DNA of 64,000 nucleotides, from positions 30,477-94,476 of IMG/VR virus record IMGVR_UViG_3300050120_000158; one strand, 5' to 3'. The notes beneath the pieces were generated by a model that was not told the DNA's origin, did not search any database, and was given only the letters and a program-made list of their open reading frames with translations. This DNA is from a virus. Positions 58,196 through 63,872 of this stretch are shown one piece after another. Positions within the stretch are counted from its first letter, which is position 1, and the number at the start of each line of letters is the position of its first letter. Position numbers and translations under genes: made by a program.

Positions 58196-58224
58196 ATTAT
58201 AGCATGGTGCATACCCGGCGACAA
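58196..58224 (-). promoter_or_regulatory. Sigma-70 promoter with consensus -10
   Basis: Minus strand TTGTCG, 17-base spacer, TATAAT. The transcription start would fall on or next to the HNH start codon at 58189. Confidence 0.75.
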
Positions 58225-58228
58225 TCGT

Positions 58229-58603
58229 TTAGATCATGGGATACAAGACGACTTTTTTTTGCAGGAACATGCAACGCGACATGATCGGGACCATGGCCGC
58301 GAAAGTTCCGTCCCAAAACATGACAACGCCGTCCGCGTCGGCGATCATAGCTATGTTTCGGTTGTCGAATGCTTGGGCGGTGGTGATCGAAACACCGGAC
58401 TCGCCTTGGTAGTTCGGAGGGGTACGCACAATCTCAATGCTGCTATCGCGGGCATATTCTTCCGCTAGGGCTTCTATGCCCCTACCACCGCCTGAGATAA
58501 GCACGTCAAGGTCGGGTATGGCCCCGAGACAACCCGCGACATGCGTTTTGTTATCGTAGACCTTAAACCGATATTCGCGAGGCCCGAAAACAGCATAGCG
58601 CAT
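58229..58603 (-). CDS. SLOG / DUF2493 (YspA-like) nucleotide-binding protein
   Basis: A 124-residue Rossmann-like protein: MRYAVFGPREY, then VLISGGGRGIEALAEEYA, IVRTPPNYQGESG and MIADADGVVMFWDG. This is the DUF2493/YspA branch of the SLOG superfamily, thought to bind nucleotides or nucleotide-derived ligands. Its role in phages is unknown. The 3' end includes the one mutated copy of the dispersed palindrome (58260). Confidence 0.75.
   Translation of the reverse strand: MRYAVFGPREYRFKVYDNKTHVAGCLGAIPDLDVLISGGGRGIEALAEEYARDSSIEIVRTPPNYQGESGVSITTAQAFDNRNIAMIADADGVVMFWDGTFAAMVPIMSRCMFLQKKVVLYPMI
58260..58273 (+). repeat. Dispersed palindrome, variant copy
   Basis: TGCAGGAACATGCA, one base different from the exact element, inside the 3' end of the SLOG gene. 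Confidence 0.8.
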
Positions 58604-58653
58604 TCACCCAGCCCTTGTAAGGGATGCTTCTTATGTCCCTTATAGCCGAGATT

Positions 58654-58667
58654 TGCAGGTTCCTGCA
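58654..58667 (+). repeat. Dispersed palindrome, TT centre
   Basis: Exact intergenic copy between 58603 and 58682. On the minus strand its TTGCAG is 18 bases before TATAAG, so it could overlap a -35 region. Confidence 0.97.
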
Positions 58668-58681
58668 ATCGTTGTAGATTT

Positions 58682-59224
58682 TTAGTCTTTGTTTGGTTCA
58701 ACGTCGATGATCGGACCTTCGGAAAAGTCCGAGGCGCTGTCTCTGAACTTCGGGTCAAAGATTTGCCGGGTCTTGAACGTTTCGGTAGACCGAGGAACCG
58801 CCGCGTAGTGCGTCACAGTATGGACCGGATGCGTCCCCGGCGCTGCTCTAGCGCCCGGCGCTTCGTTGGTCACCCTTGAAACAGCGGAGTACTCGCCGAA
58901 GTCGTTGACAAAAATCGTTGTGACGATTTCAACGCGATCCCGGGCAAAGCTTGTCTCGTTCTCTAGGACCGCCCGGTAAGGGTTAATAACCCGGTTACCC
59001 TTCTGCATCGGAACTTGGATGACAAGCCCCTCGGCTTTGAGACGCTGGATCGCCGCGTTGATGCTTTGGCGGTTGCCCTTGAGGACGCTATGGACTTGGG
59101 CGATGGTTTGGTCCGGGTTCATCTTGAGGTGGCGATACACGTCGCCGGTAAGTGACCCTGTTTTCAGGAGCGGATGTCGGCCTCGACCGCGACGGCGGTT
59201 CTCAAGATGGGTCGGCTCTGACAT
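58682..59224 (-). CDS. Winged-helix protein, possible regulator
   Basis: A 180-residue protein. Residues about 22-85 fit a winged helix: TGDVYRHLKMNPDQTIAQVHSVL, RQSINAAIQRLKAEGLVIQV and wing GNRVINPYR. The N terminus is Arg-rich (NRRRGRGRH) and the C-terminal half is disordered-looking. It could regulate transcription or replication; it is another candidate to bind the dispersed palindrome, one copy of which lies 14 bases after its stop codon. Confidence 0.65.
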   Translation of the reverse strand: MSEPTHLENRRRGRGRHPLLKTGSLTGDVYRHLKMNPDQTIAQVHSVLKGNRQSINAAIQRLKAEGLVIQVPMQKGNRVINPYRAVLENETSFARDRVEIVTTIFVNDFGEYSAVSRVTNEAPGARAAPGTHPVHTVTHYAAVPRSTETFKTRQIFDPKFRDSASDFSEGPIIDVEPNKD

Positions 59225-59441
59225 AATCTGATCCTAGCTCGTCTTGTAAATAGGCTTCGATCCGGTCGAACTGCGCTTCTTGCCCGTCGGATACGAACGT
59301 ATGCCGTTTGTATTTATCGAATTTGGTGTGGTAGTCCAGCAGAAATTGCCGGTCAAAGTCCGTAAGAAAATCCATATTCGTAAGCCCGTTAAGGATTACA
59401 GAACGGAGCCGGTCGAACTCGCTTGTCGGTATCATACCCAT
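59202..59441 (-). CDS. Small hypothetical protein with attenuator-like leader
   Basis: A 79-residue acidic helical protein (MGMIPTSEFDRLRSV...). I used the ATG at 59441, whose ribosome-binding site AGGAA lies in the dispersed palindrome (59442-59455). Upstream come a hairpin with a T-run (59465-59489) and a promoter (59544-59572). It overlaps the start of the winged-helix gene by 23 bases. Confidence 0.65.
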   Translation of the reverse strand: MGMIPTSEFDRLRSVILNGLTNMDFLTDFDRQFLLDYHTKFDKYKRHTFVSDGQEAQFDRIEAYLQDELGSDYVRADPS

Positions 59442-59455
59442 TGCAGGTTCCTGCA
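59442..59455 (+). repeat. Dispersed palindrome, TT centre
   Basis: Exact copy touching the ATG of 59202-59441; provides AGGAA. Confidence 0.97.
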
Positions 59456-59489
59456 AGAAAAAGACCTGCCAGCGTATGAGGCTGGCAGG
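59455..59489 (-). terminator. Terminator or attenuator hairpin
   Basis: Minus strand CCTGCCAGC / GCTGGCAGG (9 bp, seven-base loop) followed by TCTTTTTCTT. It lies between a promoter and the gene that promoter should serve, so attenuation or termination from 59569-59820 are both possible. Confidence 0.8.
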
Positions 59490-59543
59490 CTAAGGTTTCT
59501 CTCGAAAACCGCCAACTCAAGGAGCCGGAAGCTTTCAAGCATT

Positions 59544-59572
59544 AGAGTATCGCGGATTTTTGGCTATGTCAA
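59544..59572 (-). promoter_or_regulatory. Sigma-70 type promoter
   Basis: Minus strand TTGACA, 17-base spacer, TACTCT, with the spacer motif AAAAATCCGCGATA shared with 52019-52047. Confidence 0.75.
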
Positions 59573-59820
59573 GCCGTTTGTCTTTGCTCAAGTGAAGGAT
59601 AGACTTCGAAGCCCATAAGGGAAATATGCTGTTTCCCCCGGGAGGTGATGACCAAGTGGCCCGTATCAATATCCATCTTGATAAGGCGTTCGAACTTGAG
59701 CAACATAAGGGCTTCCGTTTCTGGAACGCCCTTCCGTTTGGGCTGTTCTCCGTTGTGCAATTCAACCAGCGCACGAGTTGCTCTTGCCCTTATTGTATGT
59801 GGCGGGTTCTTGTAGTTCAT
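59569..59820 (-). CDS. Small winged-helix-like protein
   Basis: An 83-residue protein (MNYKNPPHTIRARATRALV...). The order helix-helix-helix-wing (LVELHNGEQ, ETEALMLLKFERLIKMD, TGHLVITSRGKQHISLMGF) suggests a winged helix. AGGGG lies upstream of the ATG. It is divergent from the plus-strand gene at 59966 and may regulate it (inference from position). Confidence 0.6.
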   Translation of the reverse strand: MNYKNPPHTIRARATRALVELHNGEQPKRKGVPETEALMLLKFERLIKMDIDTGHLVITSRGKQHISLMGFEVYPSLEQRQTA

Positions 59821-59896
59821 AGTGATGCGCCCCTGTGGATAACTTTTTGTCCCATACCGTATTGTACCGCCCCGAACTCGCTGTTTCAATGAAGGA

Positions 59897-59925
59897 TTGA
59901 ACGATGGAACCTAATCAACTACTAT
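59897..59925 (+). promoter_or_regulatory. Promoter of the plus-strand moron-like gene
   Basis: TTGAAC, 17-base spacer, TACTAT, 41 bases before the ATG at 59966 and reading right. Confidence 0.8.
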
Positions 59926-59965
59926 CGCGTTGTTCTTAATCATAACCCCGAAGGAAGACTTGACC

Positions 59966-60547
59966 ATGCCAATCGCACCCCGCACCGACGCCGCTGGCGT
60001 CATCGATCAGGCCGCTGTTACCGTGGAAACGGACGTGAAATCAGAGGAAGCGAAGATCGCCGACGACCTGACAAACGAACTCAAGTCAATCGAAGGCGAA
60101 GCTATCAAACTTGAGGGCGACGTGAAGGCTACTGTTGATCCTGCCGTGGGTGCCGACGCGGTGGTGACGATACCGCCTGCGAACGAGTTCCCGCAGGCTG
60201 TAGAACCCGCCGCGCCCCCCGTAGCGGCCCCCGCACCGGTCCCCGTGATGGCATCGACCGGCAACGCTAACGAGAATGCGCTGTTGAAGGATATCGTGCT
60301 TGCGGACTTGCCGACGATCGCGGAAGCTCAGGCGGTTGCCGGTCTCAAGGAAGGCGATCTGTTTATCGCCGCGTTCTTGATCACGCCGGGCAGTGATGGG
60401 GCATGGCATGCTTCGCAGATCATCGGTGATTTGCTGAGTGGCAGGGCGATCAAGCATGGTCTGTCGCAGGCATACTGGCAGTACCACTACAAGAACCGTC
60501 CGCCGATTGCCCAGAAGAAGGGTACGAGCTACACGCTTCTCGACTGA
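59966..60547 (+). CDS. Plus-strand moron-like gene, unknown function
   Basis: A 193-residue protein. Residues 1-100 are acidic, then Ala/Pro-rich (VEPAAPPVAAPAPVPVMAS). Residues about 105-193 form a compact domain (LLKDIVLADLPTIAEAQAVAGLKEGDLFIAAFLI by position; WHASQIIGDLLSGRAIKHG) of no recognised family. AAGGAAG precedes the ATG. It has its own promoter and terminator and opposes all neighbouring genes, the hallmark of a moron that may be expressed in the lysogen. Confidence 0.75.
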   Translation: MPIAPRTDAAGVIDQAAVTVETDVKSEEAKIADDLTNELKSIEGEAIKLEGDVKATVDPAVGADAVVTIPPANEFPQAVEPAAPPVAAPAPVPVMASTGNANENALLKDIVLADLPTIAEAQAVAGLKEGDLFIAAFLITPGSDGAWHASQIIGDLLSGRAIKHGLSQAYWQYHYKNRPPIAQKKGTSYTLLD

Positions 60548-60549
60548 GT

Positions 60550-60563
60550 TGCAGGTTCCTGCA
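60550..60563 (+). repeat. Dispersed palindrome, TT centre
   Basis: Exact copy two bases after the stop of the plus-strand gene, before its terminator. Confidence 0.97.
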
Positions 60564-60571
60564 CGCAAGCG

Positions 60572-60607
60572 AAAGCCCCGGTTATTAACCGGGGCTTATT
60601 CTTTTGT
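60572..60607. terminator. Bidirectional terminator
   Basis: AAGCCCCGGTTA and TAACCGGGGCTT form a perfect 12-bp stem, followed on the plus strand by TTATTCTTTT. It ends the plus-strand gene and could also end the leftward gene at 60607. Confidence 0.85.
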
Positions 60608-60918
60608 CAGATATCGTTCGGACGAAGTGAAATGGGCGCGCAAGTTGTTCCGGTTGCGTACAGCCGTCGAACCAAGAAGGGGCAAACCCAGCCCGCGAGA
60701 ATGCCCGTAAACGTAACTGGTGCGGCGTCGTCGTTGGTAGCGGGAAGGACCGTGAGATTGCCGCCAGTGGTTGCCATGATCTTCGCGTAGGTGGTCAGAT
60801 CATTGGCGTCGTCAGGGGCATGCCCCGGGGTCGCGATGGGGATTGATCCAGAGTACATGCCGCCGTAGCTGTTCTGCGACGAATAGGGGTTATTGACCGA
60901 ACTGAAACTTGATGCCAT
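60607..60918 (-). CDS. Head spike base-like protein
   Basis: A 103-residue beta-rich protein. GHAPDDANDLTTYAKIMATTGGNLTVLPA (by position), FTGILAGWVCPFLVRRLYATGTT closely follows the layout of the spike-base proteins of gene-transfer agents and related phages, which sit on head vertices and carry spikes. It is placed away from the head operon, with its own promoter (60946-60974). Confidence 0.6.
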   Translation of the reverse strand: MASSFSSVNNPYSSQNSYGGMYSGSIPIATPGHAPDDANDLTTYAKIMATTGGNLTVLPATNDDAAPVTFTGILAGWVCPFLVRRLYATGTTCAPISLRPNDI

Positions 60919-60945
60919 TGGGCGCTCCGGGGTTGTGAAGCGGCC

Positions 60946-60974
60946 AATGTATCATTTCGGCTACCCGGCTACAA
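60946..60974 (-). promoter_or_regulatory. Probable sigma-70 promoter
   Basis: Minus strand TTGTAG, 17-base spacer, TACATT, just before the spike-base-like gene. Confidence 0.55.
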
Positions 60975-61193
60975 GCGAGGACGCGGTGGCTTTGGGATTT
61001 CTTCCAATACCCAGCCGCGCTGCGATGCAATTTCGCGGACCTTATCGTAGCGCTGGTCTATGAATGAGTGGAGTTGCGGGTCGGCTTTCGCAATCCTCTC
61101 ATGAGTAACTTGAAGTTTTGCCGAAAACTGCGGCGTCGTAATTGTGTGCGTCCACCGAATAGGAACCGAAACTTCGCGCCGCGCTATTGCCAT
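60969..61193 (-). CDS. Small hypothetical protein
   Basis: A 74-residue basic protein starting MAIARREVSVPIRWTHT and ending in a Pro/Arg-rich tail, with GGAG seven bases before the ATG at 61193. Longer in-frame extensions run through the next gene and were not used. No family recognised. Confidence 0.65.
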   Translation of the reverse strand: MAIARREVSVPIRWTHTITTPQFSAKLQVTHERIAKADPQLHSFIDQRYDKVREIASQRGWVLEEIPKPPRPRL

Positions 61194-61206
61194 TATATGG
61201 CTCCGA

Positions 61207-61485
61207 TTATTTTGTTTTTCGCTTTGCAGGTTCCTGCAAGTGTTTATCTGGCTTGCCGCGATGCTGCCAAACACCTTTGACGCGCACGCGGGTATAGAAA
61301 TGATGTGACCGGGCGGCTTTCTTATTCTTGATTTGTTTGAAGCCGCCCGTTGTCTCTGGAAAGAGCGCCGGGATTGCGACGCCTTCATCGAACTCAGCCC
61401 AATCCTGCGCTATTATCTGCGTCGGTGACAGGTCGGCTTTCGCCGAAGCCATCAACGGCAAGCCGCTCAGCAACATACCTGCCAT
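61207..61485 (-). CDS. Hypothetical protein with uncertain start
   Basis: About 92 residues from the ATG at 61485. The C-terminal 65 residues look coding (LSPTQIIAQDWAEFDEGVAIPALFPETTGG, by position, then basic). The first residues (MAGMLLSGLPLMASAKAD) resemble a signal peptide. ATGs at 61476 and 61452 are alternatives. It overlaps the frame at 61394. LQEPAKRKTK at the end includes the palindrome at 61225. Confidence 0.5.
   Translation of the reverse strand: MAGMLLSGLPLMASAKADLSPTQIIAQDWAEFDEGVAIPALFPETTGGFKQIKNKKAARSHHFYTRVRVKGVWQHRGKPDKHLQEPAKRKTK
61225..61238 (+). repeat. Dispersed palindrome, TT centre
   Basis: Exact copy near the 3' end of 61207-61485, read as LQEPA. Confidence 0.97.
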
Positions 61486-61780
61486 TGCCGCGCGAAATGA
61501 TTTGGAGACGCCTAGCGACGTGGTGGGGGTACATTGTGTTCGTGATATCACGAGCCGACAAGAGCGCGAGCAAGAAAGCAATTTCTTCGTCGCGGTCCCG
61601 GTTGAAGTTGCGAAAATGAGCAAGGTGCCTCTCAAGCTCTGCCACACGGGCAAGTGCCCCGCGCTGTTCGGTAGTCGCTGGCTGGGTGAATGCACCATGT
61701 TCATGATGTGATTGTCTTGTACGTTTCGTACTGCGCCTTTTTGACGCCGTAGCGTTCTTCATGCGAGATGGTTTGCGCAT
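61394..61780 (-). CDS. Coiled-coil hypothetical protein, start uncertain
   Basis: A 128-residue frame. The convincing part is EHGAFTQPATTEQRGALARVAELERHLAHF (by position), a coiled-coil segment. The available ATGs (61780, 61762) lie inside the upstream gene and have no good ribosome-binding site, so the real start may differ. The overlap with 61207-61485 is in another frame. Confidence 0.5.
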   Translation of the reverse strand: MRKPSRMKNATASKRRSTKRTRQSHHEHGAFTQPATTEQRGALARVAELERHLAHFRNFNRDRDEEIAFLLALLSARDITNTMYPHHVARRLQIISRGNGRYVAERLAVDGFGESRPVTDADNSAGLG

Positions 61781-62258
61781 TAATAGTATCCTCCACTTTT
61801 AGACGTTCAACGAGACGAGGCATGGTGACGAGATACTTGCTCCATGCCGGGTGTTCTACAAAGAAGGCGGTGCAGTAATTGAGCCCTTCGCGGAAGCGTC
61901 GTACAACGCGATGGTTACCGTCGATAAGGACGTGTTCGCCTTGAGGGAATTGCGCTACAAGGATCGGTCTGCGGCAGATGTTATAGGTGAGCCGATCTAC
62001 CCGTGGTTCTTCGACGCCGTTGTCATTGACTATCCGCAAATAGTCGGACCCGGTGAAAGGAACCACGAACACGCTGTAGTTCACCTTACCGGCCAGAATA
62101 TCACGGTATAGGTCGGTTGCGTTGAAGTGACGTATCTCCCGCTCTAGGTGATCGACGTGCGTGAAGATTTCGTGGTACTTGGTAGCCTCGTATCCCGGGC
62201 TACGGAACCAAGCAGCGGCTTCGGCTTCTTCCTCGGGAGTAAATTTGATCTTGGGCAT
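61701..62258 (-). CDS. Small ParB/Srx-like domain protein
   Basis: A 185-residue protein. Its middle reads YSVFVVPFTGSDYLRI, RPILVAQFPQGEHVLIDGNHRVVRRFREGL, where IDGNHR matches the ParB/sulfiredoxin-fold motif. There is no separate DNA-binding domain. This is the second ParB-fold gene in the window; the role is unknown. Confidence 0.7.
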   Translation of the reverse strand: MPKIKFTPEEEAEAAAWFRSPGYEATKYHEIFTHVDHLEREIRHFNATDLYRDILAGKVNYSVFVVPFTGSDYLRIVNDNGVEEPRVDRLTYNICRRPILVAQFPQGEHVLIDGNHRVVRRFREGLNYCTAFFVEHPAWSKYLVTMPRLVERLKVEDTINAQTISHEERYGVKKAQYETYKTITS

Positions 62259-62344
62259 CCGTAATTCCGTTAGTGTTCGTTTGTGTCGCGCTTAGCTTAG
62301 CCCGAAAAACTCCGCGACGCCTTAGGAAAGTCCTTGTCTTTGCC

Positions 62345-62557
62345 TTATGCGGGCGGCGGCGTTATGTTCGTCAACTCTATTTTCAACGAAACCCAGTTCC
62401 GGTCTTGGTTGTCGTAGGCCGAGTTCACGTCGAGGATCAAATTGGCCAGCGCAACGCTAGGCTGCGAGTCTTGGCGGCTCATTGATATGATCGCTTGTCC
62501 TTTATCGTCAAGCAAAGCTGCCGTTGCCATGACGATACTGTTGAAATCCCCTCGCAC
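62345..62557 (-). CDS. Small hypothetical protein (GTG start)
   Basis: A 70-residue protein. The frame begins at GTG with AAAAGGGG seven bases upstream, better placed than the internal ATG at 62530. Sequence MRGDFNSIVMATAALLDDKGQAIIS. It follows the gene at 62561 by three bases. Function unknown. Confidence 0.65.
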   Translation of the reverse strand: MRGDFNSIVMATAALLDDKGQAIISMSRQDSQPSVALANLILDVNSAYDNQDRNWVSLKIELTNITPPPA

Positions 62558-62560
62558 AGA

Positions 62561-62794
62561 CTAACCCCTTTTCTTCGTTTTGGTGGTAACGCTCTTGGAA
62601 GTTCCTTTGAACATCGCCTTGATATCCTTGAGTGTATCGGAAACCTCAAACACAACGGTCGGGGTATACACGCGCCGCTTATTCTCCCCTTCCTTGCCCC
62701 TACCGTAGGCGACGATAACGTCCCGCCTAATGTGGAACGAGTATTCCGGGTTAGTCCCTTCGATGAACTCAAGGAATTCATGATCCTCTGGCAT
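62561..62794 (-). CDS. Small basic hypothetical protein
   Basis: A 77-residue protein (MPEDHEFLEFIEGTNPEY...) ending in TKTKKRG. GGGGGA lies upstream of the ATG at 62794. The centre is strand-rich (FHIRRDVIVAYGRG, YTPTVVFEVSDT). No family recognised. Confidence 0.65.
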   Translation of the reverse strand: MPEDHEFLEFIEGTNPEYSFHIRRDVIVAYGRGKEGENKRRVYTPTVVFEVSDTLKDIKAMFKGTSKSVTTKTKKRG

Positions 62795-62808
62795 AACTAT
62801 CCCCCATA

Positions 62809-62967
62809 TTAGATGCTGATAACAAAATCGATGAAGCCCGCGAACGCGATACCCATTATAAATGTAGCAGCGGTAGCGTCCCTGCCGGGAGTGATCCAAC
62901 AAAAGAAGCTAAGCAGTGCTGCAAAGGCGATAAAAAGCATCGCGTTTTTGATTGCTAGCTTAAGCAT
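62809..62967 (-). CDS. Small two-helix membrane protein
   Basis: A 52-residue protein with two membrane segments (MLFIAFAALLSFFCWI and ATFIMGIAFAGFIDFVISI). The dispersed palindrome at 62972 lies five bases upstream and supplies AGGAA at the start. The promoter at 63008-63036 is directly before it. Possibly a host-modifying small membrane protein; no family recognised. Confidence 0.65.
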   Translation of the reverse strand: MLKLAIKNAMLFIAFAALLSFFCWITPGRDATAATFIMGIAFAGFIDFVISI

Positions 62968-62971
62968 GGGT

Positions 62972-62985
62972 TGCAGGTTCCTGCA
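62972..62985 (+). repeat. Dispersed palindrome, TT centre
   Basis: Exact copy between a promoter (63008) and the ATG at 62967; provides AGGAA. Confidence 0.97.
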
Positions 62986-63007
62986 TGGGTGATAGCCGAT
63001 TATTTGC

Positions 63008-63036
63008 ATTGTAGTCTAACCCTACGCTGGCGGCAA
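63008..63036 (-). promoter_or_regulatory. Probable sigma-70 promoter
   Basis: Minus strand TTGCCG, 17-base spacer, TACAAT. The palindrome at 62972 falls at about +15 to +28 of the transcript. Confidence 0.65.
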
Positions 63037-63040
63037 GGCG

Positions 63041-63217
63041 TTAGCCGCCCTGAATGAACTTAAGAAAGTCCGCTACGGTAACCTCGTTAAATGAGTTTGG
63101 AAGCTGGTGAACTTCGCGGCAGAGCGCGCATAGCATTATCTGCACGGGCTTAGGCTTGTTGCCGACTAGGACAACCGTAACAGCCTCGCTCGGGCAGTCG
63201 TCGCACCGTATCTTCAT
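63041..63217 (-). CDS. Small zinc-ribbon-like protein
   Basis: A 58-residue protein starting MKIRCDDCPSEAVTVV, with CALCREVHQLP in the middle; CxxC and CxxC-x3-H would bind zinc. Its ATG overlaps the stop of the gene at 63214 (ATGA). It is one of several tiny Cys-rich genes in this end region. Confidence 0.75.
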   Translation of the reverse strand: MKIRCDDCPSEAVTVVLVGNKPKPVQIMLCALCREVHQLPNSFNEVTVADFLKFIQGG

Positions 63218-63471
63218 TTCTTCCTCGATCCATTGGCGAACTTGGTGCCATGGACCTTAACCCATTCCGCGTCGGACTTCCAGAACGTGCCCGACTCGTT
63301 AACAACAGACGTGATTTCGCTGCTAGCCTCTAGGCCGAGAAGGATCGGCCTAAGCGTGGCTTGATCAATGGCCGTGATGGCTCCGAGGGCGACGGCATCT
63401 ATCGCCATGTCACTGCTTATATGCAGCGTGTACAAAAGTTGTTTAACCCGTTGTGCTGGCATGAGAGCCAT
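63214..63471 (-). CDS. Small helical hypothetical protein
   Basis: An 85-residue protein (MALMPAQRVKQLLYTLHIS...). The order of three helices, a turn and two strands (ESGTFWKSDAEWVKVHG) could be a winged helix, but it is weak. It overlaps both neighbours. Confidence 0.6.
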   Translation of the reverse strand: MALMPAQRVKQLLYTLHISSDMAIDAVALGAITAIDQATLRPILLGLEASSEITSVVNESGTFWKSDAEWVKVHGTKFANGSRKK

Positions 63472-63631
63472 GTTGCTGCTCCTTCTCTGCCCGCATTCGG
63501 GCGCGTTGCTTGGCTTGACTGCGTTCTTGGTTAAGATCGCAGCACGATTGGCACTTGCGCTTATAGTTCCGGCCCGTGCGCTCTTGGTCGAATAGCCGGT
63601 CGCACTGCTGGCAACGGAACCTAAGTATCAT
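63443..63631 (-). CDS. Small zinc-finger-like protein
   Basis: A 62-residue protein with FRCQQCDRLFDQ and KRKCQSCCDLN, a CxxC-CxxC zinc-ribbon, then a basic helix (RSQAKQRARMRAEKEQQH). The ATG at 63631 is used. Likely nucleic-acid binding (inference). Confidence 0.65.
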   Translation of the reverse strand: MILRFRCQQCDRLFDQERTGRNYKRKCQSCCDLNQERSQAKQRARMRAEKEQQHGSHASTTG

Positions 63632-63872
63632 CCGTAACCCCAAGCTTTATAAGGTCGGAAAGGAGTTCTGCGATATCCGCTTTAAGCTGCGCTTGTATGA
63701 TCGAGACAAGCACGGGGTTTTCATCAAGCGGATAGCTCGCGAAGTGGTCACCGAGGGTTACCCGTATGGGCTTATCCTTTGAACGCGCATGCAGGGCCCT
63801 GAGTTGGTCCTTCCGCAACACTAAGGAGTGAAGCAGCTTCGAGACGTTATCGACATCGCTAACCTTCATCAT
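63621..63872 (-). CDS. Small hypothetical protein
   Basis: An 83-residue helical protein (MMKVSDVDNVSKLLHSLVLRKDQL...). It overlaps the genes on both sides by short stretches. No family recognised. Confidence 0.6.
   Translation of the reverse strand: MMKVSDVDNVSKLLHSLVLRKDQLRALHARSKDKPIRVTLGDHFASYPLDENPVLVSIIQAQLKADIAELLSDLIKLGVTDDT

Noticed and set aside
58474-58758. A 94-codon minus-strand frame containing LQEPAN
   Set aside because: It is a shadow of the SLOG and winged-helix genes and spans their intergenic region.
1148-62985. CRISPR-like interpretation of the repeated 14-mers
   Set aside because: Spacing is about 2 kb and irregular, the copies lie inside and between phage genes, and there are no spacer-length intervals or cas genes.
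1148-62985. Palindromes as ordinary intrinsic terminators
   Set aside because: The stem is at most 7 bp with a two-base centre, there is usually no U-run, both orientations occur and many copies lie inside coding sequence.
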